A stretch of DNA of 64,000 nt from the NCBI RefSeq assembly GCF_045679555.1, contig NC_092096.1, forward strand, positions 14,591,375-14,655,374, read 5' to 3'. Below are positions 1 to 11,517 of the stretch, piece by piece. This stretch comes from Salvelinus alpinus. Its lineage: Eukaryota > Chordata > Actinopteri > Salmoniformes > Salmonidae. The notes below the pieces were generated by a model. That model did no database searches. It had not been told where the DNA came from and worked only from the letters and a program-made list of their open reading frames with translations. The position numbers were made by a program, and so were the translations under genes. How positions within the stretch are numbered: position 1 is the stretch's first letter; each line of letters begins with the position of its first letter.

Positions 1-466
1 GTGTATTTGCTTTTGAATTTTAAGACCACTTGAAGTATCAAAATATATAGCAACATTTTGGGGGGATTAACGTTTTTATTTGGCCTTACTGCTATTAGTT
101 TAATGCAAACGCATTGAATACGATTCACTGCATGGAACAATAGATAGTAGTAGACTCCCAAACTCTAAAGGAAGTTTGTTCTGATGTCTGTCCTATAACA
201 TTTAGCTCCTTATTTTTGGCACTAAACAGTCTAGTCTCTGTCATTCTAATCCCAGTCTAAACTGAGGGGGTCTACTAAACTATATGAAATTGTTTTAAGA
301 AGGTATTACCAAGGATTAATTTTGCTCTTTTAATATTTTTTTATCTAAAATAATTTGAACATTTGGCCGTACTGTTATTAGCCCATACAAATGCACTGAT
401 TAAAACTAGGACAGCCTCAGGTTATTGTGAGTGTAACAATTATTTCTCAACTGTCAATACAGATGA

Positions 467-876
467 AATAACACCACTTTACAGAGTATGTCATTGAGAT
501 GATGTCACAGCAGAGTGGGCCAATAACACCACTTTACAGAGTATGTCATTGAGATGATGTCACAGCAGAGTGGGCCAATAACACCACATTACAGAGTATG
601 TCATTGAGATGATGTCACAGTGGAGCGGAGTGGGCCAATAACACCACTTTACAGAGTATGTCATTGAGATGATGTCACAGTGGAGCGGAGTGGGCCAATA
701 ACACCACTTTACAGAGTATGTCATTGAGATGATGTCACAGTGGAGCGGAGTGGGCCAATAACACCACTTTACAGAGTATGTCATTGAGATGATGTCACAG
801 TGGAGCGGAGTGGGCCAATAACACCACTTTACAGAGTATGTCATTGAGATGATGTCACAGTGGAGCGGAGTGGGCC
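467..876. repeat. 60-bp minisatellite, about 7 units (copy A)
   Basis: Units begin AATAACACCACTTTACAGAG and end near GAGTGGGCC. The first two units are 54 bp because they lack a GGAGC-containing hexamer; the following units are 60 bp. Since 54 and 60 are multiples of three, the minus strand stays open for 94 codons. That is an accident of unit length and not a gene. The array lies in CPSF6 intron 5. Confidence 0.95.
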
Positions 877-1917
877 ATTCCGTAGCTTATATAGGTCTAC
901 CGATGGAGAGTTTCTGTAGGACATTACATTTACTGTTAAATCAATTGCATGGCTATCTAACAGCAATATCATATTTAGAGTTAGCGAATCTAGCTAATGT
1001 GTTTTGAGTTCCTCCTTCCTCAGGTGGTGAATAGCCTAGGCCAATGGGTACAAAAAACATTCAGGCTAATTAATCTCTAAAGATCCAAATGTATATCTGA
1101 TTATTCTGGATCCTATTTTGACATGTTGCACATGAAAATATAACCATCATGCCGTTCCCTGAACAAATAGATGAAATGGCCAACTTATTTTATGTCTGTC
1201 TTGGTACTGGAAAAACAGCCAGTCCTAAAAAAGACTACTTTTTGCCAACATGGGCTCATTTCTGGAGGGGAATGTTAGCAGCTGTGGCAGACCTCAAAAT
1301 AACTATTAAATAGCGTTCCAAGTGGCATTAAAAAGGTTGTTTAAGTCTTAAATTCAACTAAATGGAACCGGCAGATACCCTGAAAAACAGTACACCGGAA
1401 AGGAAGCCCATTTTAATTGGTTAAATTTAAACCGTGCCCTGACTACAACCAATGAAATGGCTTCCTTGCTGGTGTACTGTTTCTGCTGTAAGCGGTGTGA
1501 ATGGATCTTCCACTGACAGCCAGGCCAGTACTGTTGCTGTTATGCACTGAACTGAAGATGGGTCCTCCTGTCTGTGTATTATCCTGTCTTCCACGTGAGC
1601 GTATGTGGAAAGGATTGGACGCACCAACTACCATCTCTCTACACATTTGTCCGTTTCAATACAGTCTGACTGTTCTCTGTCCCCTTGCTTTCAGAAGTTG
1701 AGTGAAGTACTTGGATTGGGGGGGGGGGGGGGTATTCAACATTTGTTTTATCCAGTTTTGCCCCTGTCTTTACCCCCCTTCAGATAAAAAAAACTCACCT
1801 TCTTTTTGCTTTGGCAACTTCTTCCTGTGTTGCTAGCTGCGCTGCTGCCATTGGCCGAATGGCCAGTGAGGTCACTGTGGCACCAGCCTTGTTGTGATTG
1901 TGTTTTTCTCCCACTAG

Positions 1918-2031
1918 GGTCGGGGATGAGGCCACCTGAACTCATTAACCATAGACACCAAGAAGGCCACCTGATGGATATGAATTTCAATTGCTTCCCG
2001 CCGGGACGTGATGGGAATTGGCGACCCAGAG
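1918..2031 (+). CDS. cpsf6: CPSF6 alternative exon (CFIm72-type insert), copy A
   Basis: This 114-nt segment is flanked by a CCACTAG acceptor and a GGTGAAATG donor. It is symmetric: it takes a phase-1 codon from exon 5 and returns phase 1 to exon 6, adding 38 residues without a stop. The peptide contains [10 protein letters not shown] and [16 protein letters not shown]. Mammalian CPSF6 is known to have a longer isoform (CFIm72) with a 37-residue insert. The insert size, the position between the RRM-linker exons and the proline-rich exon, and the phase make this the likely fish equivalent. I did not compare it with the mammalian insert, so the identity is inferred. Confidence 0.75.
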
Positions 2032-2277
2032 GTGAAATGCCTCGACTCCTGTTGACAACAGTGCTAGGGTTGGCAAATTTCCCCAAATCTTCCCAAAAAT
2101 CCCAGATTTTCCATAAATCTCAGTTGGAGGATTTATGTAATCCGCAGGGAATTTACTGCGATGGAATCTTCCAACCTGGAATTTTGGGGAATTTTGGTCA
2201 TGTTTTGGATTTTTGCAACCCTTCAGTGCTAATGTACTAAATAAGAATGATTACCCCTCTCCCCCCTTTTACATGTT

Positions 2278-3895
2278 CTCTTTATTAAGGCCTCTGTCTG
2301 TGGAGTCCTGGGCTGACTGACTGGCTGGCTGACCAAGCCTCTTTATTAAGGCCTGTCTCTCTGTCTATGGAGTCCTGGGCTGACTGACTGGCTGGCTGAC
2401 CAAGCCTCTTTATTAAGGCCTCTGTCTGTGGAGTCCTGGGCTGACTGACTGGCTGGCTGACCAAGCCTCTTTATTAAGGCCTCTGTCTGTGGAGTCCTGG
2501 GCTGACTGACTGGCTGGCTGACCAAGCCTCTTTATTAAGGCCTCTGTCTGTGGAGTCCTGGGCTGACTGACTGGCTGGCTGACCAAGCCTCTTTATTAAG
2601 GCCTCTGTCTGTGGAGTCCTGGGCTGACTGACTGGCTGGCTGACCAAGCCTCTTTATTAAGGCCTGTCTCTCTGTCTATGGAGTCCTGGGCTGACTGACT
2701 GGCTGGCTGACCAAGCCTCTTTATTAAGGCCTCTGTCTGTGGAGTCCTGGGCTGACTGACTGGCTGGCTGACCAAGCCTCTTTATTAAGGCCTGTCTCTG
2801 TCTGTGGAGTCCTGGGCTGACTGACTGGCTGGCTGACCAAGCCTCTTTATTAAGGCCTGTCTCTCTGTCTGTGGAGTCCTGGGCTGACTGACTGACTGGC
2901 TGACCAAGCCTCTTTATTAAGGCCTGTCTCTCTGTCTGTGGAGTCCTGGGCTGACTGACTGGCTGGCTGACCAAGCCTCTTTATTAAGGCCTGTCTCTCT
3001 GTCTGTGGAGTCCTGGGCTGACTGGCTGACCAAGCCTCTTTATTAAGGCCTCTGTCTGTGGAGTCCTGGGCTGACTGACTGGCTGGCTGACCAAGCCTCT
3101 TTATTAAGGCCTCTGTCTGTGGAGTCCTGGGCTGACTGACTGGCTGGCTGACCAAGCCTCTTTATTAAGGCCTGTCTCTCTGTCTATGGAGTCCTGGGCT
3201 GACTGACTGGCTGGCTGACCAAGCCTCTTTATTAAGGCCTCTGTCTGTGGAGTCCTGGGCTGACTGACTGGCTGGCTGACCAAGCCTCTTTATTAAGGCC
3301 TGTCTCTCTGTCTATGGAGTCCTGGGCTGACTGACTGGCTGGCTGACCAAGCCTCTTTATTAAGGCCTGTCTCTCTGTCTATGGAGTCCTGGGCTGACTG
3401 ACTGACTGGCTGACCAAGCCTCTTTATTAAGGCCTGTCTCTCTGTCTATGGAGTCCTGGGCTGACTGACTGTCTGGCTGGCTGACCAAGCCTCTTTATTA
3501 AGGCCTGTCTCTCTGTCTATGGAGTCCTGGGCTGACTGACTGGCTGGCTGACCAAGCCTCTTTATTAAGGCCTGTCTCTCTGTCTATGGAGTCCTGGGCT
3601 GACTGACTGGCTGGCTGACCAAGCCTCTTTATTAAGGCCTGTCTCTCTGTCTATGGAGTCCTGGGCTGACTGACTGACTGGCTGACCAAGCCTCTTTATT
3701 AAGGCCTGTCTCTCTGTCTATGGAGTCCTGGGCTGACTGACTGTCTGGCTGGCTGACCAAGCCTCTTTATTAAGGCCTGTCTCTCTGTCTATGGAGTCCT
3801 GGGCTGACTGACTGGCTGGCTGACCAAGCCTCTTTATTAAGGCCTCTGTCTATGGAGTCCTGGGCTGACTGACTGACTGGCTGACCAAGCCTCTT
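2278..3895. repeat. 61-65-bp minisatellite, about 25 units (copy A)
   Basis: Units read CTTTATTAAGGCC, then a TCTGTCTGTGG or TGTCTCTCTGTCTATGG variant, then GAGTCCTGGGCTGACTGACT, then GGCTGGCTGACCAAGCC. Unit length varies through small CTCT and GACT indels. The array is in CPSF6 intron 5. The minus-strand open frames over it are shadows of the repeat. Confidence 0.95.
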
Positions 3896-4074
3896 CTCCC
3901 CCTCTCACACTATAAGTCCTGGTTTATTGATCATTCTGTCTTAACTGTCAATCTTTATATGCTGTGTTGCTTGTTCTGTTTCTATTGCTGTTCTGACAGA
4001 GTGGCTGTCCAGCACTCCTGAAGCTAGACAACACAATGAGTATAGAAGGGGTGTCTTGGATGGCTGACCTCTTA

Positions 4075-6183
4075 CCATCCAGACCAGTCAGTCCTGCCTG
4101 CTCCATACCAAGCTGGTCTTTCCAGCCATCCAGACCAGTCAGTCCTGTCTGCTCCATACCAAGCTGGTCTTTCCAGCCATCCAGACCAGTCTGTCCTGTC
4201 TGCTCCATACCAAGATGGTCTTTCCAGCCATCCAGACCAGTCAGTCCTGCCTGCTCCATACCAAGCTGGTCTTTCCAGCCATCCAGACCAGTCTGTCCTG
4301 TCTGCTCCATACCAAGCTGGTCTTTCCAGCCATCCAGACCAGTCAGTCCTGTCTGCTCCATACCAAGCTGGTCTTTCCAGCCATCCAGACCAGTCTGTCC
4401 TGTCTGCTCCATACCAAGCTGGTCTTTCCAGCCATCCAGACCAGTCAGTCAGTCCTGCCTGCTCCATACCAAGCTGGCCTTTCCAGCCATCCAGACCAGT
4501 CAGTCCTGTCTGCTCCATACCAAGCTGGTCTTTCTAGCCATCCAGACCAGTCTGTCCTGTCTGCTCCATACCAAGCTGGTCTTTCCAGCCATCCAGACCA
4601 GTCAGTCCTGCCTGCTCCATACCAAGCTGGTCTTTCCAGCCATCCAGACCAGTCAGTCCTGTCTGCTCCATACCAAGCTGGTCTTTCCAGCCATCCAGAC
4701 CAGTCAGTCCTGTCTGCTCCATACCAAGCTGGTCTTTCCAGCCATCCAGACCAGTCAGTCCTGTCTGCTCCATACCAAGCTGGTCTTTCCAGCCATCCAG
4801 ACCAGTCAGTCCTGCCTGCTCCATACCAAGCTGGTCTTTCCAGCCATCCAGACCAGTCAGTCCTGCCTGCTCCATACCAAGCTGGTCTTTCCAGCCATCC
4901 AGACCAGTCAGTCCTGCCTGCTCCATACCAAGCTGGTCTTTCCAGCCATCCAGACCAGTCAGTCCTGTCTGCTCCATACCAAGCTGGTCTTTCCAGCCAT
5001 CCAGACCAGTCAGTCCTGCCTGCTCCATACCAAGCTGGTCTTTCCAGCCATCCAGACCAGTCAGTCCTGCCTGCTCCATACCAAGCTGGTCTTTCCAGCC
5101 ATCCAGACCAGTCTGTCCTGTCTGCTCCATACCAAGCTGGTCTTTCCAGCCATCCAGACCAGTCAGTCCTGTCTGCTCCATACCAAGCTGGTCTTTCCAG
5201 CCATCCAGACCAGTCTGTCCTGTCTGCTCCATACCAAGCTGGTCTTTCCAGCCATCCAGACCAGTCAGTCAGTCCTGCCTGCTCCATACCAAGCTGGTCT
5301 TTCCAGCCATCCAGACCAGTCAGTCCTGTCTGCTCCATACCAAGCTGGTCTTTCTAGCCATCCAGACCAGTCTGTCCTGTCTGCTCCATACCAAGCTGGT
5401 CTTTCCAGCCATCCAGACCAGTCAGTCCTGCCTGCTCCATACCAAGCTGGTCTTTCCAGCCATCCAGACCAGTCAGTCCTGTCTGCTCCATACCAAGCTG
5501 GTCTTTCCAGCCATCCAGACCAGTCAGTCCTGCCTGCTCCATACCAAGCTGGTCTTTCCAGCCATCCAGACCAGTCAGTCCTGCCTGCTCCATACCAAGC
5601 TGGTCTTTCCAGCCATCCAGACCAGTCAGTCCTGTCTGCTCCATACCAAGCTGGTCTTTCCAGCCATCCAGACCAGTCAGTCCTGCCTGCTCCATACCAA
5701 GCTGGTCTTTCCAGCCATCCAGACCAGTCAGTCCTGCCTGCTCCATACCAAGCTGGTCTTTCCAGCCATCCAGACCAGTCAGTCCTGCCTGCTCCATACC
5801 AAGCTGGTCTTTCCAGCCATCCAGACCAGTCAGTCCTGCCTGCTCCATACCAAGCTGGTCTTTCCAGCCATCCAGACCAGTCAGTCCTGCCTGCTCCATA
5901 CCAAGCTGGTCTTTCCAGCCATCCAGACCAGTCAGTCCTGCCTGCTCCATACCAAGCTGGTCTTTCCAGCCATCCAGACCAGTCAGTCCTGCCTGCTCCA
6001 TACCAAGCTGGTCTTTCCAGCCATCCAGACCAGTCAGTCCTGCCTGCTCCATACCAAGCTGGTCTTTCCAGCCATCCAGACCAGTCAGTCCTGCCTGCTC
6101 CATACCAAGCTGGTCTTTCCAGCCATCCAGACCAGTCAGTCCTGCCTGCTCCATACCAAGCTGGTCTTTCCAGCCATCCAGAC
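4075..6183. repeat. 51-bp minisatellite, about 41 units (copy A)
   Basis: The unit is CCATCCAGACCAGTCAGTCC, then TGCCTGCTCCATACCAAG, then CTGGTCTTTCCAG. Variants include CTGTCC for CAGTCC, TGTCTG for TGCCTG, and two units with an extra CAGT. Because 51 is 17 codons and the unit has few stops, several frames stay open, including a 731-codon plus-strand frame. There is no sign of a promoter or splice context for translation. The block is intronic in CPSF6. Confidence 0.97.
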
Positions 6184-6300
6184 TTGTCTGTCCTGATACT
6201 CGGCCTACTGGTTCTTGGCTTTCATTGCTAATATCTGGCAAAATCTAAAATGTTGGTCTCGCTAAATCTTTAATTTTGATTCACAGGACACCAAAGGTGG

Positions 6301-6696
6301 GTTGCACCAACATGGTATAAATTAATCTCGGATTAGAGCTAATCTAGGGTTATAATTAATCTAGGGTTATAATTAATCTCGGCCCGTTACAGCATGTTCC
6401 ATAACGTCATCATTCGTCCCAAGGCTGGGCATATCACAAGCCCTAATTCAATTGTTGTACAAATTGGGAACGTAAATAGCCTACTAATAATGAGTTAAAT
6501 TATTATAAAACTCAACAGGATTCAAACTGTCTCTAATTTATACTCTGAGGAACTGTCGTTTTGGTCTCTCCACAGTAGATATGCTGCCATTTTATCAGTT
6601 AAACCACCTCAAGTGGCATCTCCAATCTTACTTTTTTTTTTATGATTTAATTTAACTAGGATTAATTTAAAACCGAGGTTTAAAATTTGGTGCAAC
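6301..6696. mobile_element. Foldback MITE-like element with GTTGCACCAA ends (copy A)
   Basis: The ends are perfect 10-bp inverted repeats, GTTGCACCAA and TTGGTGCAAC. The subterminal TTAATCTCGGATTAG tract on the left is loosely mirrored by AGGATTAATTTAAAACCGAG on the right. The interior is AT-rich and non-coding. No target duplication is obvious. It is a non-autonomous DNA element in CPSF6 intron 5. Confidence 0.65.
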
Positions 6697-7049
6697 AAGA
6701 TGAGTAGAAAAACATTGATTTAACCCAGTTTAAGAGTTGATGCAGCCCAGCCCTTGTGTCAAACAGTCAGAGAGATGTAAATGTGGTCCTTCACGTTGTA
6801 CAACGTCAGAATTCACGGCTTCTGTTTGAATCCTTTGTGTGTTGCTAAGCTTTAACTTTGATCCCACTAAGTCAAGGTGGCCGCCAAGGCAGTGACTGAA
6901 ACATAGAGGATCACACATTATCCACATCTTCTCACCAACACGTCATGCAACTTAAAATGTCACAATTCCTATCCAGAAGTCATCAAACCCAAGCTAAGAC
7001 ATTTGCTGCAGTACTTGAGTTCCCTGTTTGTGGTCTCTGGATTCCAAGA

Positions 7050-7319
7050 ACTGCTCGGTGCCCTCTACTGACACTGGGAACTGCTCGGTGCCCTCTACTG
7101 ACACGGGGAACTGCTCGGTGCCCTCTACTGACACGGGGAACTGCTCGGTGCCCTCTACTGACACGGGGAACTGCTCGGTGCCCTCTACTGACACTGGGAA
7201 CTGCTCGGTGCCCTCTACTGACACTGGGAACTGCTCGGTGCCCTCTACTGACACTGGGAACTGCTCGGTGCCCTCTACTGACACTGGGAACTGCTCGGTG
7301 CCCTCTACTGACACTGGGA
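7050..7319. repeat. 30-bp minisatellite, exactly 9 units (copy A)
   Basis: There are nine units of ACTGCTCGGTGCCCTCTACT followed by GACACTGGGA, with G for T in three units. The array ends about 85 bp before CPSF6 exon 6. The 30-bp length keeps all frames similarly open, which explains the apparent reading frames on both strands. Confidence 0.97.
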
Positions 7320-7403
7320 CACCACAATGGTTTAATTTGCTTTCAAACAGTTGGTAGTGAATCCAAACTCAAGACGGTTCTGTTTTGTGTTTCTGTGTTC
7401 CAG

Positions 7404-10277
7404 GCGGTATGCAGGGCCCACCTCGACCCCCTCTTGGGCCTCTAGGTCCCCCTGGTCCCCTAGGCCCCCCTCCCCCAGGACAGGGCCTCCCCCCTCCCAT
7501 GCAAGGCCCCCCCAACCGTGGCGACCGCCCCCCACCCCCGGTCATGTTCCCCGGCCAGTTCGGCCAGCCCCCCATGGGTCCTCTCCCCCCTGGCCCTCCC
7601 CCACACGGCTTCGGCCCTCCTCTTGGCCCCCCACCCCCCCAACAGGGCCCCCCACCCCCTGGTCATTTCCCTCCTCGCCCCCCTGGTCCCCTTGGACCGC
7701 CTCTGGCCCTCGCTCCCCCACCACACATGACCGGGCCCCGACCTGGAGGTCCCCCACCGGCACCCCATGTCAACCCAGCGTTCTTCCCTCCTCCTGGGGG
7801 TCCTAACAACATGGGGGGCCCTCCTGGAGGAGACGGCAGGGGCCCCAACGGGCCCAACGACCCCTATGGACGGCCACCTCCATATGACCGGGGTGACTTC
7901 GGACCCGCCGGCAGGTAATATAACCCAACGGGATCATGACATCACGTACTGCCAGTTCTACAGAAAGTCAGTTGTTTCCCTCCTCCTCCTCCTCTTCTTC
8001 ATTGGTTCTGTTCCAACCTCCTTTACTGTACTCTAGATGATGGTTCGTGTTTGAAGAAAACTGATCTATTGAATGTCAGATACTGCCAGTTTTAGTCAGA
8101 ATTTATTTCAGTATGTAGAACAGCTGTGGTAGAAGCAACACAAGGAAATAATCCGACACCTTGTAATTATAGCACTGTCAGGTTCCCTTGGCAACAGTCC
8201 GTCATCGTGTGTGTTTGTGTGGGGGCGTCTTTTAAAAGGGGGGTCTTTTACCTTGGGTATTTTGACTAAGAAGCGTGGTTTCTTTAGTGACCCTCCTGAA
8301 TCTCCCTTCCTCCCTCCCTCCCTCCCTCCTCTGGCTGCCTACAGTAACCAGCGTCCCCCGCTAATCTGTGAGTTTGACCTCAGGGCCCCCCTGCCCCGCG
8401 GCTGCCCAGACCCCTGGATTAACGAGGGGTTGGTCGATCTGAAAAATGGCGGCCAGCACTTGCACAATGCGAGTGACCCAGGGTTAGTAGAAATACTGCC
8501 AGACCGCTGAAGGAACATTAGGAACTAGCTTCCCCTGTAATGACCTGGTGCCTGGCTTTGTTGCATTTTGAGAGTGGATGCTTGTTGTGGTTGATGGATT
8601 GGCCGAGCTACGATTTTGATAAGCGTTAGTAAACTGTGTGGTGTGTTGTTGTGTATTTCCTTAGATTAGCTAGTTATCAGTGGTGTTAATTCCCACAGGC
8701 TTGGATAACGTGGTTTGCATCTGCTGTGTAGTTTTTAGTTGTCCATTAACTGTGTGTGTTCCTTGACTCGTCTGATTGTCTCACCCCTCTGTTTTTCTCA
8801 ATCTCTCTGGCTCTTGATCAATTTCTCGGTTTTCTTGCAACCTCGCAAAATTCATTGGCGGAGAACAGCCATGGTCCCTCCCCTCTGACCTTCTCCTCCA
8901 ATGACTTTTGAGAAGGCGAGGAGTTAGGAAAGACCCATTGGAAAAAAATTGCGTTTCCTTCCTCTTAAACGTCCTCTTTCCTGTATCTGGTGGTTCTGAG
9001 TTTGTCGTTGAGTTTGAATACTTTTTTGTTTGTTGGATATTGACGCTGTCTCCTTCCTGCTTGTCTCTGTCCCAGGGAGATGGAGTCGGCGAGGACACCG
9101 CTGAGCGAGGCAGAGTTTGAGGAGATCATGAACCGGAACAGAGCCATCTCCAGTAGTGCCATCTCTAGGGCGGTGTCAGATGCTAGCGCTGGTATGGATC
9201 ATGCCCTAAACACACACCTCACAAGTACTACAACACACTACAGAGGGGCTGAACACACACACACACACACACACACTTTATGTGCTGCTTGTAGATTGTA
9301 TTGCGTACTTTCACAAGTGACCCTTATCTAAGTGTCTGAGCTATACCCTGTGATGTTAATGTCTTCCTTTCTCCATTAGCTGACTATGGCAGTGCCATAG
9401 AGACTCTGGTGACGGCCATCTCTCTGATCAAGCAGTCTAAGGTGTCTGCTGACGACCGCTGTAAAGTTCTCATCAGCTCTCTACAGGACTGTCTCCACGG
9501 CATCGAGAACAAGTCCTACGGCTCTGCCTCCAGGTAAATACAACCTCTTCCTCGTTCTCCTGTGGTTCCTGTTGGGGGGGGGGTCAGTTCCATTTCAATT
9601 CAGGGAGCACACAGAAATTCGAAATCTTCTTGAATTTTAAAATGGTTTACTTTCTGAATTGACTGGAATTCTAAGGGAATTTAGAGATTTATTTTGTAAA
9701 TTATTATTATAATTTAAAAAAATTGACTCCAACCCTGGTTGTTATAATAGACAACTGAGAGAAGTGATATGAATGAATTGAAGGTGTCTGATAATTCAGG
9801 GTGATGTTCAGTACCTGCTAGTCATTATGCTTATATTCCTGTATTATTCTGTTGTTATTGACTAGGAATGGTGTTGATCTGTTTTTACCAACTTTAGTGG
9901 AATGTACTTATTATAAAACGCTCTGGGTAATATTGTCTTAAATGTAACTGATTGACAGATTTAAAGTGTTACTGACAGTTGTATTGGTGACGTCATTGTT
10001 TATGATATTATTGATGGTTTTGGCCGATGGACAGACATGCTTTGGCGGTTGGTTAAGAGTTTGATGTATGAATGTAAGTTCTGCCCCCAAAAGACGCGAG
10101 AGGTCGAGGGAGCGTGACCACAGCCGATCCCGGGAGAAGAGCCGGCGCCACAAGTCCCGTAGCCGCGACCGCCACGAGGACTACTACCGCGAACGCAGCC
10201 GGGAGAGAGAACGGCACCGCGGGGAAAGAGAACGTGAACGCGAACGTGACCGTGAGAGGGAGTACCGACATCGTTAG
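7404..10277 (+). CDS. cpsf6: CPSF6, 3' coding exons only (copy A, truncated by window edge)
   Basis: Four coding exons are present: 7404-7914 (proline/glycine-rich), 9076-9191, 9380-9533 and 10094-10277 (RS-like tail ending EREYRHR, TAG at 10275-10277). Phases and splice sites match copy B exactly. The first five coding exons are not in the window for this copy; if present, they lie to the left of position 1. The protein is the large subunit of cleavage factor Im, which binds CPSF5/NUDT21 and UGUA-containing pre-mRNA to direct 3'-end processing and poly(A) site choice in the nucleus. Copy A is probably the other allele of the copy B gene. Confidence 0.9.
8345..8482 (+). CDS. Candidate cassette exon between CPSF6 exons 6 and 7 (copy A)
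   Basis: A pyrimidine-rich tract ending GCCTACAG precedes this segment, and GTTAGT follows it. Between them are 138 nt (46 codons) with no stop in the one frame that matters. Exon 6 ends with two bases of a codon, this segment begins with the third base and ends with two bases, and exon 7 supplies the next. It is more GC-rich than the flanking intron. The peptide would include [16 protein letters not shown] and [14 protein letters not shown] do not recognise it from known CPSF6 isoforms. Confidence 0.4.
9254..9276. repeat. AC dinucleotide microsatellite in CPSF6 intron 7
   Basis: This is a run of CA repeats with the same length at 45784-45806 in copy B. Confidence 0.9.
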
Positions 10278-11517
10278 TGGAGGTGTGTATGCCCGTTCAA
10301 ACTCCTCACCCGTAACGGTCTCACCACTCTTCTCCCTCAGCTTAATGCAGGCCACGGGCCAGGTCGCTACGGCCCACAACAAGAGGCCCAGAGCGGGACA
10401 TGACGCGCCCTACGGAGCCTACGGTAGGTGGAGGTGGTAGGTAAGACATTGTTCCATCACCTGTAGTCTTGACCAGTACGGACTCATTGCTGCTATGTGT
10501 GTATTTATATAATTTGTCTGAAACTTGTTGTAGGTTTTGACTGTATTTTACTTTCATCCTTTGAACGTTGACTGTGTCGTCAGGCTTCTACTGCATGTGT
10601 GTTGTAGGGGAGGTTTTACATGTAAGCCCTGCTAAGCTTGAAAATGTTTTAAATCTCTGAAGTTGAAAAAGTACTTTATATGACCAATGATCAACACCTG
10701 TGAAAGGTTGTAAAATATTCTAATTGTTTATTGAAGGGTTTCTCTGACACTGATGCCACAATGTGCCAAGAAATGATTAGTGTACATTTTGCCGTTGTCA
10801 AGGTTGAAATCTGTGACTGTACAACTTAAGGGGGTTGTATGAGTTGTTTTGTAGGCCACCAAAATGATGAACAAACTGTAGGTGGTTCTGAGTCTTATTA
10901 ACTTGAGGTAATGGTTACATGCAAATTTAAAATGTCTAAACTATTTTAAAACCACTGTCAGTTCTCTAACCTATAGTATAAGTCTAAGGTATGGTTTTAG
11001 GGATAAAAAAAATTGAAGGATTTTGGTATATCGTCTGTGAACTTGAACAAATGTCTTTGCCATATTTTTTATTTTATCGCGCTGAAATTGATGGTCTTGG
11101 AACAAAATCATTTTGTTATTGTTTTTGTATAATTAATGGCATTGCTATCAAGCTGGTAAAATGTTTTGTCTATATTAATTAATTAACGGTCAACAAGAAT
11201 GTGGTAACTAGGTAACTAGTTCGCTATGTCTCCTGTAGCAGAGTTGGTCTTCACTCTAAAGCCCCATTTTTGTAAAACAGACCATTTTGAGTGTTGCTAC
11301 TGCTCTTGGTACTGTTAACACAAGATTAACACGGTTTTTACCTTTTACATATATAATTTCTTTATGTGCCATTTTTTATTTTGTTGAGTATGTTCCCTAA
11401 CGTTGAAGGATTGAGTTCCAAAAAATGTTGGCTCAGGTTTTGATCCATTTTGTATACCTTGATGGTAACATAGGGTTATACATGATGTTATATTTATATA
11501 CATACTTCATGGCAATG
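10278..11517 (+). other. CPSF6 3' untranslated / downstream region (copy A)
   Basis: The AT-rich sequence after the CPSF6 stop has no coding frame that I trust. One GC-rich island at 10340-10424 is bounded by CCCTCAG and GTAGGT and may be an exon-like or structured 3' UTR segment. No clear poly(A) signal precedes the inverted-repeat element that starts at 11518. CPSF6 3' UTRs are several kilobases in other vertebrates, so the untranslated region may continue past that element. Confidence 0.5.

Noticed and set aside
4036-6231. 731-codon plus-strand open frame (and its copy at 40566-42761)
   Set aside because: It is entirely the 51-bp minisatellite. The unit is 17 codons with few stops, several frames on both strands are open, and it lies inside CPSF6 intron 5.
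7385-7918. Collagen-like 177-residue stand-alone gene
   Set aside because: The proline/glycine-rich frame is CPSF6 exon 6. Its start lies in the intron, and the splice acceptor is at 7403/7404.
10053-10382. Minus-strand hydrophobic frame opposite the CPSF6 RS tail
   Set aside because: It is the antisense shadow of arginine-rich codons, with no conservation cues of its own.
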